Counted from the first letter of the stretch, positions 29,245 through 41,172 are shown. The stretch: DNA of 64,000 nt from Archivesica marissinica (GCA_014843695.1 CM026398.1:16418664-16482663), one strand, 5' to 3'. Program-made: numbers and translations. The notes: generated from the sequence alone by a model not told the origin.

Positions 29245-31800
29245 TTTTAATTGATTTTCAAAAGAAGAAACTGAACGAATGCTAAATCGAAACAACACTT
29301 CTTTCTGGGTGAGGCTTTTCTATGTTTACACCTTTTCTACCTTTATCAAAGGTGAATTGTACAGGTAATTCTATTTTTAGACCTGTCAAACTGGTTTTCT
29401 TTCTTTTTTCTGAGTAGAGTAACTTCCCTTGAATTGAAATTGAAAGTATGTTGTTTATCTTGGACATTTGCTATTTGCATTTAAATGTTTTGAACGATGA
29501 GTGCTAAATTGCTACTAAGTGGTTTCTAATTGTACCAATAGGGTCACCGGTCACATGTCCATTTCCTATTTCGGCCCTCATATAGTTCGGTCTTAGACAA
29601 TTTTCTCTGGATAAAGACAGAGATAACACTGTTACTAAAAGCAGAGAAGCAGAGAAGGCAATTATATTTATTTTCACTAGTGTTGTCAGAACGCGTGGCA
29701 CAAACCCATTTGCTAATTATTTATCGGTTGTGTGTGTTTTACGTTTATTTATCGTCGCTACCGGTTACCCATATGATTTATCGGTTATACGAGTGTTATT
29801 GTTATATATGTGTATATAGAGCAATAAAATATTGGTTTAAACATATTTATTCGATAATAATGTACATTACATATACATTGTATACAAAACGAAAATGGAT
29901 TAAATCGGAAGCTTAAAGCTTATTGAGATTTTCTCCATTATCTCCAATAAATTATTATCAAATCAAAATTATTTTATTTGTCTCAATGGCCCTTATACTC
30001 TTCAAATATTGACTTAATCCATGAGTTGGTTAAGCATATTTATTCCACATACACACAATAATACATATACACGAATTCAAAAGAAATTAGTATATAGGAA
30101 AATACTAAAACCGAAGGTTCTTCTTCCAAGTAGGTGTCCTTCCTCACCTTGAGTAATATCGAAATGGGCAACTGTTCACAGATCTCGAGGACAGCACAGT
30201 GCAAAATAAAAACTGTCGCATGTATACGTGTGTAAGTTAACAACATAAAAACACGCTGTGTGTCTATGCAACGATCGTCAGCAGCCCGGACTTGAAGCCA
30301 TCGATGGTACTATATCACGGATTATCTATGCAATGCCATATACGCACTCACTAAGGTTCATTACGGCCACAACTGACTACTACATGTTTAAAAATCATAT
30401 AAACAATTTCAAAAGATAAACTCGTGCGTTCTTCTATTATGGTGATAGATACCTACAAGTATTACATACACGAAATAGAACAAAATCAAGTGCGTTCAAC
30501 GAGCATCTTTTTTTTAAATGATGTGTATCCTATGAAAACAGCTACCACTTTTCTTTGAATGTACAAACTATTTTAATATTCATATTGATTTCCTACAAAA
30601 TTTGCTAAGTTTATGCCATACCGCTAATTATTTGCAGACCATCTTACACAGTGATGAGACTCATACAGATGACATCAATACAAACTTATTTGAATATGTA
30701 CAAAAGTTCATTTGCGATACAAAACGATTCTTCGAGTGACATTTCATTCACGTGCACTTGGTGACTATACCCCCGTCTGCCTGCCTCTACCGTCTCAATC
30801 ATCTTCTCGTTCTTCTACGCGTATGTCGGTATTTCATTTCTGTCATTTCTAAGCAATATTCACTTCACACTTCGTATACATGTATTATTTCCACACCGTG
30901 CAATATATTACTGTGTACTTTGAATTGCAAGGAGAGAACTTTGGGTTAGCAACTCTCCAATCCTTTTCGTTTTCATCTTTTGCGTAAGTCTTGGTCCTTG
31001 GGTGCACTTCGTGGGGAAACTGGACAGTGGATTGTGCAGACTAGTACATACATTTCTTTTAAAAAGTCAAAAACTACATATATTATATCTTGTAAACTGC
31101 GTTATATACATGTTTCAGCCTATTTGCTAATTATGTATTCCTAATTTGTTTGTAATTGTTACATACAACATGTATATATACATGTATATACAGCAATAAA
31201 ATAGTATCCAAAATATCAAAGAAACTGTATAAGCGACATCCTATACATGTACATAGTTCCCACGGCATGTGAAAAAATTGTGAAAATAGTCCAAAACACT
31301 GATATGATCTTATATTGGCCACCAGTTTGCTTGGCATGTTTTATAAACGGCAATTTCAGGATTTTACTAGTAATTCTTTAATGGTAATAACTTAATTAAA
31401 TTTGGTTTCTTAATATACAATTTGGTATGATTTTAAAGGTATTGAAATGCACTTAAATATTAATTTATTTTTTGACATTGACAATGATGTATGGATTATA
31501 AATTATAAGAACTTAACTTGCACCTATTTTTGAAAGTCTACTTTTACAGTTGGAATATTAATATACAGGTAAATTAGTATGTATTGGTTATTGATGCGAA
31601 ATTTGTGAAATGATACAAAGATATGTTCATTGAGAGTTGTCCAACAATGTATGAACCATGATAAAGGTTTTATGAAGAAAACAAAATTACGCTACAATAC
31701 ATTATATATAATATCTGATCAACTTTGCCAATCAATATGGCAGCCACGGTAGGAATAATGACGTTGCACGGGAACTGTGTATATCCACGTACAGTATACA
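29245..31800. other. Spacer upstream of the LHFPL paralog, nothing certain
   Basis: Presumed 5' UTR and promoter of the minus-strand gene; no TATA box or initiator could be assigned. A 3' fragment of SINE family 1 lies at 29728-29776 (TTTACGTTTATTTATCGTCG). The rest is AT-rich without recognisable exons. Confidence 0.4.
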
Positions 31801-31828
31801 CGGTACCATACCAGAATCGAGTAAATAC

Positions 31829-32120
31829 ATCGAAATACACTGGCGCTAGCATTTCGGACGATCTCTCCTGTAATAAACACATACATATTACTGTACGTAA
31901 AGCCAACAACACCCTGACATTCTTGAGGCGTAACACATATAGTTGTCCACCAAAAGTTAAGGACATGTGCTATGAAAGCCTAGTTCGACCCCATTGTAGA
32001 GTGTGCCTCCACTGGCTGCCATCAATATATTCAGCGAAACATCAACACGATCGAACAGGTGCAAGGTATATGACCTGTGGCTATAGAAGAACAAGCAATG
32101 TAATAACCTATCCTAGGAAA
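31829..32120 (+). pseudogene. Non-LTR retrotransposon reverse-transcriptase fragment (C-terminal part)
   Basis: Reads YTGASISDDLSCNKHI, then RKANNTLTFLRRNTYSCPP, VKDMCYESLVRPHC and later GARYMTCGYRRTSN. This is the order seen after the catalytic domain in jockey/CR1-like LINE reverse transcriptases (YLGV..., KANN-LAFLRRN, CYxSLVRPxLEY, GDYRTTSSV). The catalytic core and endonuclease are absent, and small internal shifts break the frame. A dead fragment. Confidence 0.7.
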
Positions 32121-32502
32121 ATTTACAACAACGCCGCCACAATGCTAATGTCACTGGTTAGTGTATCATCGTTCTTTGTGTCGCATGCATCGGTATTGAA
32201 TCGGGGATACTCGGCAATCTACGTCGGAGACTAAATGTCGATGTTTCCCCGTGTCAATTATGTCGTGCACATGTTTTGTCTCGTGAACACATGTCAATGT
32301 CTTGCTATGTGTCCAATCGTTTTGTTTGTTGTATTTGTATGAATGAAATATTGTATGAACGTTAATGAAAGCTCTGCATGCATTGGACGAATAAATCTCT
32401 GATATGCCATTTAACTATGCTGTAGGTCCTTTTCCATGTATACGGAATAAAGAAATATATAGCGAACGAACCTACACCAGAGTGGCTTTCATGTATATGG
32501 CC

Positions 32503-32712
32503 CCTGTCACACATAAGGTGACCATGGTGTACCGAATAATTCATAACCGACCCATACCTGATTATAGCCAATATCATCCTGAGAGGTCATGACCTCAGAC
32601 ACCTCGTCCCGCACTCTCGACCTCTTCTACACAAGGGCGCCTTCTTTCCAAGTGACATGCGACTATTAAACGTGCTTCTAGCTCCAGTTGTGCAACAGCA
32701 AATGTCAACAAT
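32503..32712 (+). pseudogene. Non-LTR retrotransposon 3' coding end, arm 1 of an inverted pair
   Basis: THKVTMVYRIIHNRPIPDY, then in another frame HDLRHLVPHSRPLLHKGAFF and PSDMRLLN. These match the extreme C-terminal part of jockey/CR1-like proteins (KLTMxYRI, YSFFPxxIRLWN). Frames are broken. Confidence 0.65.
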
Positions 32713-32719
32713 CAGGACT

Positions 32720-32835
32720 TGTAGCCCACGTTGAAACTAGCTGCTGGAGCTGGGGGCATTTCCATAGTCGTATGGCACTTGGAAAGAAGGAACCAGTGTG
32801 TAAAAGAAGTCGAAAATGCGAGAAGTCTTGTCCAT
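32720..32835 (-). pseudogene. Non-LTR retrotransposon 3' coding end, arm 2 (inverted)
   Basis: On the minus strand: SHFRLLLHTGSFFPSAIRLW, followed by KCPQLQQL. Same protein end as arm 1 in opposite orientation, with only a short spacer between. Confidence 0.65.
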
Positions 32836-33343
32836 AGAATAAAAAAATATAGCTAATGATTTGAATTTTCATGGTATTTCTGTTCGACCAATGCACCGGC
32901 ATTTTTTCTGCCCTATGGTCATATATAGTAAGTAAACATTACATAAAGAAATTGTGTCTTGTGCCTGTGAACCAATGCTAAAGTAAACAGTTAGATAGTA
33001 TTACATGCCTCGATGTATAGGGAAATAATTAGAGTACGCGAGTTCGTCCAACTAGTAAACGCATATTTTTCTTATGCCGCGATGATGACATGCCATGCGA
33101 GTAGCTTCGTCAAAATTGCGGGAAATTTGTATTTCCGGAATAAATTTCACGTAATTTCGCGACTGCTGTAGAAAATACATTTCTGGTATTATTTTGTAAT
33201 TTCTTTTTCAATTATTGCAGCAAAATCATTTTTTTGCATTATGAACATTTACGTTTGACATATGGAATGGAGTTTTACCCAAAATACCCATCATAAACGT
33301 CTCATACAGATTTGTTCCGGTCCAATTACACCACCACTTTGGT

Positions 33344-33352
33344 GTTATCGTC
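33344..33352. repeat. Target-site duplication of the MULE element, left
   Basis: GTTATCGTC, identical to 34732-34740. Nine bases is the usual MULE length. Confidence 0.85.
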
Positions 33353-34731
33353 GAATCCAGGACAAAACCCCACCCAGACAAAACCCCACAGGACAAAACC
33401 CCACTCGGACAGAACCCCACTCCTTAATCAGAATTCTGGACAAAACCCCACTATGAATATTTCTCGCTCAGCTTATAGCAGACCAGACCACCGATACACC
33501 AATAGACATACGTGTTGAGCTCGGCAATCCTGAGACTGTCAAGCGCTCGCTGAGACGAGAACGTGCCAAGCACATGCCCAAGAATCCTACATCACTCAGC
33601 GAACTCATACTAGACGGCGAGTGGATCACTACCATTGATGGCGACCCCTTCCTCATCTATGACAACGGTGTTCATTCCTCTGCTAGGATGTTAGTGTTTG
33701 GGACTGAGCTTGGACTTCGACGCCTCGCGAGTTCTGACTCCTGGTATATGGATGGAACTTTTTCTGTTGCCCCACTGCTATTCTCTCAGTTGTACATCAT
33801 TCGTGTACCACTTGGAGAATCAGCTGTGACCTGTGTCTATGCCTTTCTACCCGACAAGCAACAGGAGACCTATGCAGAACTTTTCACCGCTATTCAGGAT
33901 CAGTGCAGTGAGCTTGGCTTCAATGTCGATCCCACCACTGTGACTCTTGACTTTGAGCAGGCAGTGATCAGTGCTGTGCAATCAACCTTCGGACCTCATG
34001 TCAACATCCATGGATGTTTCTATCATCTTACACACTAACACAGTCCACATGGCGGAAAATCCAGAGTCTTGGTTTAGTACAGCGCTATCGTGAGGAGGAT
34101 GACGTTAAGCTCTTCTGTGGAAAACTTGATGGACTTGCTTTTCTGCCAGTGGATGATGTCTCTGAGGGCATGGCCTACCTTCGTGATAACATTCCTGATG
34201 GACTAGAACCGCTTCTGCACTACTTTGACAGCACCTACGTGTCTGGTACCTACCGTCAAATACAGCTACCCTCACATCCAGATGGCACAACATCACCCTT
34301 CAAGGCGGTTCCCGAACCAACAACATCTGTGAGGGTTGGAACAATGCATTTTCCAAGCTGGTAGGGCATGCTCACCCTACCATCTGGAGAGCCATCGACA
34401 GCATCCGGAAGGATCAGGCCCAGGTTGTCACTGCACTGCTACGAGATGAGCGTGGTGAACCACCAGCCAAGCGTGCACGGCGCCACACACTGAAGCTCCA
34501 GACAAAGCTACACACTCTATGTACTCACCGTAATGATGGTACCAAGTCAGTTCCAGATACCCTGAGGTGCATTGGACACTGTGTGAGATGGAAGTAGACA
34601 CGGTTCTAAATAAACTTGTGATACCATTGAATTTGAAATTTGAGTGAAGTGGGGTTTTGTCCTAGTGGGGTTCTGTCCAGTGGGGTTTTGTCTGAGTGGG
34701 GTTTTGTCCAGTGGGGTTTTGTCCGTTTACC
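33353..34731. mobile_element. MULE-type DNA transposon, decayed, with ends built from short tandem units
   Basis: Bounded by 9-bp GTTATCGTC duplications. Both ends consist of about five copies of a 14-16 bp unit: GGACAAAACCCCAC on the left (33358-33455) and GTGGGGTTTTGTCC on the right (34652-34724). Between the ends lies a broken MULE transposase. Length about 1.4 kb. Confidence 0.85.
33480..34597 (+). pseudogene. MULE transposase, frameshifted and N-terminally truncated
   Basis: Members of the Mutator-like transposase family (MULE domain) cut and paste DNA with a DDE/RNase-H core. First segment (33480-34038): ETVKRSLRRERA, WYMDGTFSVAP with the first catalytic Asp, TLDFEQAVI with the second, then the CFYHL metal-type motif. 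An 8-bp insertion near 34030 creates a stop. The second segment in another frame gives STWRKIQSLGLVQRY and LDGLAFLPVDDV. A further shift near 34270 leads to RTNNICEGWNNAFSKLVG, with the third acidic catalytic residue, and a stop TAG at 34595-34597. No FLYWCH-type zinc finger is left upstream. Inactive copy. Confidence 0.85.
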
Positions 34732-34740
34732 GTTATCGTC
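34732..34740. repeat. Target-site duplication of the MULE element, right
   Basis: GTTATCGTC directly after the right inverted repeat. Confidence 0.85.
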
Positions 34741-34994
34741 AACATCCCTAATATTGGCCGGTAACTATTTTCGGCCATTGTTTATTCACGCGATTTTTGT
34801 TTACATCTGGAACGCGAATGATGTCATTTCTATTTAAAACAGCTGCTTTGGTACTTATGGTTTCACATATTACTTATCAAAGAGCAAACTGCTCGTAAAA
34901 CAGATAAATTGTCACATTTTATTTGACCGGTAATGAAACTGTTGTTTTTGACTCCATGTAGGAAGTCGGGGTGTTTCACCTGGCCAATACGACA

Positions 34995-35443
34995 AGAGAT
35001 AAACAGCCAGGTTACTTCTTGTTGCAGTGAGATAAACAATCATGTTGCTGTCAGATAAACAGTCAGGTAGCCTCATGTTGCAGTGAGATAAACAGCCAGG
35101 TTACTTCTTGTTGCAGTTGTCCGCCTCCGTGGTCGAGTGGTTAAGGTCGCTGACTTTTATACCACTGTAACCTATCATCACTGATGGTCACGGGTTCGAG
35201 CCCCGCTCAGACCGTGTCTCATTTATATGAAAAAGTTGGCAGTTTCTTACGGAGGTTGGTGCACCCAAGTACTGGTTAACCGCTGGAGCCTGCCCAGGAA
35301 AGGTGTTGTTAGGTAAACTGCCCGCCGGCGATATAGCCCAAAATGGTGCTGATGCAGGCGTAAAACCCGAACTATAACATAAATAAAATTCTTGTTGCAG
35401 TGAGATAAACAATCATGTTGTCGTCAGATAAACAGTCAGGTAG
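34995..35443. repeat. 33-bp satellite, left fragment (split by a SINE)
   Basis: GAGATAAACAGCCAGGTTAC and CAGTCAGGTAGCCTCATG units match the large array at 37855-40330. Interrupted by the SINE at 35118-35388 and ended by the MULE-like element at 35444. Confidence 0.85.
35118..35388 (+). mobile_element. SINE family 4, full length with 13-bp target duplication
   Basis: Head CCGTGGTCGAGTGGTTAAGG, box-B-like GGGTTCGAGCCCC, body GGTTAACCGCTGGAGCCTGC and tail ATAACATAAATAAAA. Flanked by TTCTTGTTGCAGT at 35105-35117 and 35389-35401. Inserted in the 33-bp satellite. Confidence 0.9.
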
Positions 35444-36364
35444 AATACAGGTAATTTCGGCCCTCGGTAAATTCGGCCCAGTGATTTCGGCCCAATGTTT
35501 TTTCTGTAGTAAGGTCGTGGGGGGGGGGGGAGGTTGCGAGTGGTGGGGGAGAATGGTGGGGAGGACTAACTGTTTGGTAAGGACTAACTGTAAATTGCTA
35601 TAGATCTGTTGTATTATCTATGTGTTCACTCTATGACTTTAAATTGCTGTTTATTAATACTGAGATCATTGTAGGCCTATATAATTGTGTACATTTGTGT
35701 AAAAATAGATGTAACGTAATGCAGACTCGTTCGGTTTTATTCTATTTCAACAGTAGACATGTAGTATGCATGCAAAGAATTACTGTATGCAAACACACAC
35801 TCATCATCCTATTTGTTAAATCAAATAACAATTAAACTAAGAGAAGGCGAGGCTTGGATTCTTGGTCTTGTAGATATTAATTATTTGACTGGAATTTAGT
35901 AGACACTGTGGCGACACACGATATACTTGATTTCAACCAAAATGTTACACACCCTCCGTGATGCGCTCCATTACCCAATTGCCATTGTTTGGTTAACAAT
36001 GTAGTGTTAAGCTGTCAAGTTTTTCATGCCAACGCATTGTTTATTTTGTTTCAATAACACCAATTAGGGGAGGCATTGTTTATTTTGTTGCAATAACACC
36101 AAATAATAAGAATAGGCCATCAAATTATAAGCTTGTGGACGTTTGTTTAGCTGCAAGTCTGTGACGCCGACCAACCTGACACTTAATGCTTAAGTTTGTT
36201 GTATTGCTGTCTGCTTTCATTCATGTCATGTATAAAATGTTCCAGCCAGATGATGCAGATATCATTTTATGGATTTTCTGATACAGTTAAGATCACGATT
36301 TCTCAAGATATTAGATTACAAATTTGATTATATATTCGGTATATTCATATATATATTCAACACT

Positions 36365-36586
36365 ATGTCTGCAAACGACTGCGTGTCGTGTGACCTTTGT
36401 GTGCGTCCTTGGCAGGAGGCGCTGCAATGCGATATGTGCGATCGCTGGCAGCATCGTACGTGTGGTTCGGGGGTAACGCGAGAACTGTATCGCCGCCTAA
36501 AGCGTGACGCTGAGGCACTCCCTCACTGGGTTTGTTGCCGATGTGAGGCAGCGGACCTGGAGCCGGAGATGGAGCCGGAGGTCTAG
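36365..36586 (+). CDS. PHD-finger-like small protein inside the MULE-like element
   Basis: 73 residues from an ATG at 36365 to TAG. Pattern SCDLCV, ALQCDMCDRWQHRTC, then HWVCCRC: C-x2-C, C-x2-C, H-x2-C and C-x2-C with the Trp before the last pair, as in PHD zinc fingers that read histone tails. It ends in an acidic EPEMEPEV stretch. Animal transposons often carry such fingers, but whether this frame is expressed is unknown. Downstream codons in another frame (36630-36830) are open without a recognised domain. Confidence 0.6.
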   Translation: MSANDCVSCDLCVRPWQEALQCDMCDRWQHRTCGSGVTRELYRRLKRDAEALPHWVCCRCEAADLEPEMEPEV

Positions 36587-37329
36587 ATGGATGTCAGTGT
36601 ATCTACTCATCGCACTGCTGCACGACGAATCTGATCTGGTCAGCGTACAAATCCGTTTGGTGTCAGAAGAGAAATTACGGCGCCACCAAAGGGCAGTTTA
36701 TCGAAATCTGCAAAAATGAATCTTCTCGTACTGGGAACAATACGCTGACGGTGACCGATCAGCCCAGCAACTTATTCGCGCTTGTTCACGTATCTATGGT
36801 CCAACCGACTGACTTAACTGAGTGACTCAGAATTTAACGAACTTTAACGCCGGAACGTGTGTTTCTTTACGTATTAACATGATTAATGTCCTGTAAAATA
36901 AATTGCATGTATCGAATGACATCAAAAATAAAATACATTTTGTGAGTGAATAAACATTGCATATAATCTACACTGTTGTTACTGATGTTACATTGTTTTG
37001 ACAAACTTATATTGCCCGATCCTAAAACATACATATATGTTCAGCACCAACAATACTATATATATATATCCAACATTTATCACCGAAAATATACAATTTA
37101 TACATTTTAATAATGACCTATTGTGTATAACTAATACGTAATAACAATATACAGCAATACAATATAAATGATGCTAAACTTCGTCGACATCTTATAAAAT
37201 TCTTGTTTTCTCTTCTCACTTCATCTTCAAAGCATTGGGCACACTGCAACCTGGAACTTGAATAGAATGAATGTAATATGATCAAGATACATTTTTTTAA
37301 TCATGTTTACTATTCTGAAGTAGATCTAT

Positions 37330-37352
37330 AGATAGATAGATAGATAGATAGT
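37330..37352. repeat. (TAGA)n microsatellite
   Basis: About six TAGA units inside the MULE-like element. Confidence 0.9.
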
Positions 37353-37854
37353 TTATTGACACATAATTGTTAAATAATGTTACATCATAGTCTGTCGGTT
37401 CCCGCGCTAAGCATAGTAAGACACTGTCCTTGTCGGTGTGGAGGCGTGGCAAACGGGAAGCTCAGCCAATGAGCAAACGATATACGTGGATGGGACGCGG
37501 GTTGTTTATGTTGTGCCACTGACACCGAGAGATGGCAGGTGTGTTATGTCTACATGGTCTGTGTGATGTGTCGTGTATCCCAAAAGTGGAGTTGACGTCA
37601 GCAGTCAATTTAGAAGGACGATTAGTGTATTGTTGTCAGATAAAAGAGAAATTGGAAGAGATATTTGGGGAGGGATTTTCCGTAAATATATTCTACATAT
37701 GTAAAAGAACTTTTTTGCTGCAATCATGGAGTCCGCCGGATGATATGGCTTTAGAAGCCTGTGATAACCCACTCTCCCCATTAATTTATGGGCCGAAACC
37801 ACTGGGCCGAATTCACTGTGGCCGAAATCACTAGGCCGAAAACACCGAGGTACC

Positions 37855-40330
37855 GTCAGGTAGCCTCATGTTGCAGTGAGATAAACAGCGGGTTTCCTCA
37901 TGTTGCAATGAGATAAAGTCAGATTGCCTCATGCTACAGTGAGATAAGCAGTCGGGTTGCCTCATGTTACAGACTTACAGTGAGATAAGCAGTCAGGGTT
38001 TCCTCATGTTATAGTGAGATAAGCAGTCGGGTTGCCTCATGTTATAGTGAGATAAGCAGTCAGGTTGCCTCATGCTACAGTGAGATAAGCAGTCAGGGTT
38101 TCCTCATGTTATAGTGAGATAAGCAGTCAGGTTTCCTCATGCTATAGTGAGATAAACAGTCAGGTTGCCTCATGTTACAGTGAGATAAACAGTCAGGTTT
38201 CCTCATGTTATAGTGAGATAAGCAGTCAGGTTGCCTCATGCTACAGTGAGATAAGCAGTCAGGGTTTCCTCATGTTATAGTGAGATAAGCAGTCAGGTTG
38301 CCTCATGTTATAGTGAGATAAGCAGTCAGGTTTCCTCATGCTATAGTGAGATAAACAGTCGGGTTGCCTCATGTTACAGTGAGATAAACAGTCCGGTTTC
38401 CTCATGTTATAGTGAGATAAGCAGTCAGGTTGCCTCATGTTATAGTGAGATAAGCAGTCAGGTTGCCTCATGTTATAGTGAGATAAACAGTCAGGTTTCC
38501 TCATGTTATAGTGAGATAAGCAGTCGGGTTGCCTCGTGTTATAGTCAGATAAACAGCCAAGTCACCTCATGTTATAGTCAGATAAACAGTCAGGTTGCCT
38601 CATGTTATAGTGAGATAAGCAGTCAGGTTTCCTCATGTTACAGACTTACAGTGAGATAAGCAGTCAGGTTGCCTCATGTTATAGTGAGATAAACAGTCAG
38701 GCTTCCTCATGTTATAGTGAGATAAGCAGTCAGGTTGCCTCGTGTTATAGTCAGATAAACAGCCAAGTCACCTCATGTTATAGTCAGATAAACAGTCAGG
38801 TTGCCTCATGTTATAGTGAGATAAGCAGTCAGGTTTCCTCATGTTATAGTGAGATAAGCAGTCAGGTTTCCTCATGTTACAGACTTACAGTGAGATAAGC
38901 AGTCAGGTTGCCTCATGTTATAGTGAGATAAACAGTCAGGTTTCCTCATGTTATAGTGAGATAAACAGTCAGGTTGCCTCATGTTACAGTGAGATAAGCA
39001 GTCAGGTTGCCTCATGTTACAGTGAGATAAGTAGTCAGGTTGCCTCATGTTATAGTGAGATAAGCAGTCAGGTTGCCTCATGTTATAGTGAGATAAACAG
39101 TCAGGTTTCCTCATGTTATAGTGAGATAAGCAGTCAGGTTGCCTCGTGTTATAGTGAGATAAGCAGTCAGGTTTCCTCATGTTACAGACTTACAGTGAGA
39201 TAAGCAGTCAGGTTGCCTCATGTTATAGTGAGATAAACAGTCAGGTTTCCTCATGTTATAGTGAGATAAGCAGTCAGGTTGCCTTGTGTTATAGTCAGAT
39301 AAACAGCCAAGTCACCTCATGTTATAGTCAGATAAACAGTCAGGTTGCCTCATGTTATAGTGAGATAAGCAGTCAGGTTGCCTCATGTTATAGTGAGATA
39401 AACAGTCAGGTTGCCTCATGTTATAGTCAGATAAACAGTCATGTTGCCTCATGTTACAGTGAGATAAGCAGTCAGGTTGCCTCATGTTACAGACTTACAG
39501 TGAGATAAGCAGTCAGGTTGCCTCATGTTATAGTGAGATAAACAGCCAAGTCACCTCATTTATAGTCAGATAAACAGTCAGGTTTCCTCATGTTATAGTG
39601 AGATAAGCAGTCAGGTTGCCTCGTGTTATAGTCAGATAAACAGCCAAGTCACCTCATGTTATAGTCAGATAAACAGTCAGGTTGCCTCATGTTATAGTGA
39701 GATAAGCAGTCAGGTTGCCTCATGTTATAGTGAGATAAACAGCCAAGTCACCTCATGTTATAGTCAGATAAACAGTCAGGTTGCCTCATGTTATAGTGAG
39801 ATAAGCAGTCAGGTTGCCTCATGTTATAGTGAGATAAGCAGTCAGGTTGCCTCATGTTATAGTGAGATAAGCAGTCAGGTTGCCTCATGTTATAGTCAGA
39901 TAAGCAGTCAGGTTGCCTCATGTTACAGACTTACAGTGAGATAAGCAGTCAGGTTGCCTCATGTTATAGTGAGATAAACAGTCAGGTTTCCTCATGTTAT
40001 AGTGAGATAAGCAGTCAGGTTGCCTCATGTTATAGTGAGATAAGCAGTCAGGTTGCCTCATGTTATAGTGATATAAGCAGTCAGGTTGCCTCATGTTATA
40101 GTCAGATAAACAGTCAGGTTGCCTCATGTTATAATGAGATAAGCAGTCCGGTTTCCTCATGTTATAATGAGATAAGCAGTCCGGTTTCCTCATGTTATAG
40201 TCAGATAAGCAGTCCGGTTTCCTCATGTTATAGTCAGATAAGCAGTCCGGTTTCCTCATGTTATAGTCAGATAAGCAGTCCGGTTTCCTCATGTTATAGT
40301 TTAGTTGCCTCGTGTTATAGTTTAGAACGT
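37855..40330. repeat. 33-bp satellite, main array, about 75 units with higher-order blocks
   Basis: Unit CCTCATGTTATAGTGAGATA plus AGCAGTCAGGTTG. An 8-bp insert (CAGACTTACAG context) marks block borders at about 37970, 38641, 38880, 39185, 39490 and 39926. Two blocks are exactly 305 bp. Variants GCCAAGTCACC and CAGTCCGGTTTCC cluster. Open frames on both strands follow from the 33-base period. Confidence 0.95.
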
Positions 40331-40439
40331 TCACGGGTTTGGTGATGTTAAAAGTAATTATTAACCAGTATTATTGATTCGACTGCAAATAATTTGGTTA
40401 CCATGGTAATAGGTGTGTACAGGGCCAAGTTGTAGAAGA

Positions 40440-40700
40440 TTTGGACCATCATGGCCGTTTGACAGTTGGGGCTTGCATGGCCAAGTGTTGATGGTTGGGA
40501 CCTGCATGGCCAACTTGAAGGTTGGGACCATGATGGCCGAGTGGTTGAAGGTTGGGACCATCATGGCCGAGTGGTCGACGATTGGGATCATCATGGCCGA
40601 GTGGTTTTACTACGGTTGGGACCATCGTGGCCGAGTGGTTTTACTAGTTAGGACCTGCATGGCCATTTGGTTGTATATGGTTGGAGGCCTGCATGACCCC
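40440..40700. repeat. Irregular repeat of about 37 bp, 7 units
   Basis: GGTTGGGACCATCATGGCCG and variants (CTGCATGGCC) recur with unequal spacing. Confidence 0.75.
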
Positions 40701-40760
40701 AGTTAGTCCACATCAAATCAGTTTCACATAGCTGTAGGTTCGAATCAAACTAGGTGTGTC

Positions 40761-40885
40761 TTATTCATGCCCGGAAGCAGTCAAGTTATTCATGCCCGGA
40801 AGCAGTCAAGTTATTCATGCCCGGAAGCAGTCAAGTTATTCATGCCCGGAAGCAGTCAAGTTATTCATGCCCGGAAGCAGTCATG
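40761..40885. repeat. 25-bp tandem repeat, 5 units
   Basis: TTATTCATGCCCGGAAGCAG plus TCAAG, copies identical except the last. Confidence 0.95.
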
Positions 40886-40944
40886 TTGACATGCGGAAAG
40901 TCAGTGGTTCTACATGGATGCTCATCTCGAGTCTTTCACCAATA

Positions 40945-41172
40945 AAAGCTAGACGCTCGCTCCACGGCCAAAGCTAGACGCTCGCTCCACGGCCAAAGCT
41001 AGACGCTCGCTCCACGGCCAAAGCTAGACGCTCGCTCCACGGCCAAAGCTAGACGCTCGCTCCACGGCCAAAGCTAGACGCTCGCTCCACGGCCAAAGCT
41101 AGACGCTCGCTCCACGGCCAAAGCTAGACGCTCGCTGCACGGCCAAAGCTAGACGCTCGCTGCACGGCCAAA
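40945..41172. repeat. 25-bp tandem repeat, 9 units
   Basis: AAAGCTAGACGCTCGCTCCA plus CGGCC. The last two units have CTGCA for CTCCA. Unrelated in sequence to the 25-bp array just left of it. Confidence 0.95.

Larger units (their letters stand above)
35444..37854. mobile_element. MULE-like element inside the 33-bp satellite, with PHD-finger ORF
   Basis: Flanked by GTCAGGTAG at 35435-35443 and 37855-37863. The ends carry repeated units: AATTTCGGCC, GATTTCGGCCCA on the left; GGGCCGAAACCACTGG and GGCCGAAATCACTAGG on the right. The right end reads GGTACCTCGG inward and the left GGTAATTTCGG after six extra bases. It contains a small PHD-finger frame but no recognisable transposase. The superfamily is inferred from the 9-bp duplication and the similar repeated-unit ends of the neighbour at 33353. 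Confidence 0.72.

Noticed and set aside
37532..37834. 100-codon + strand frame near the right end of the MULE-like element
   Set aside because: Runs into the repeated tip units; no domain recognised. May be a remnant of element coding sequence, but not supportable.
38259..40345. Open frames of 80-140 codons in the 33-bp satellite
   Set aside because: Same artefact: eleven-codon period, open on both strands.
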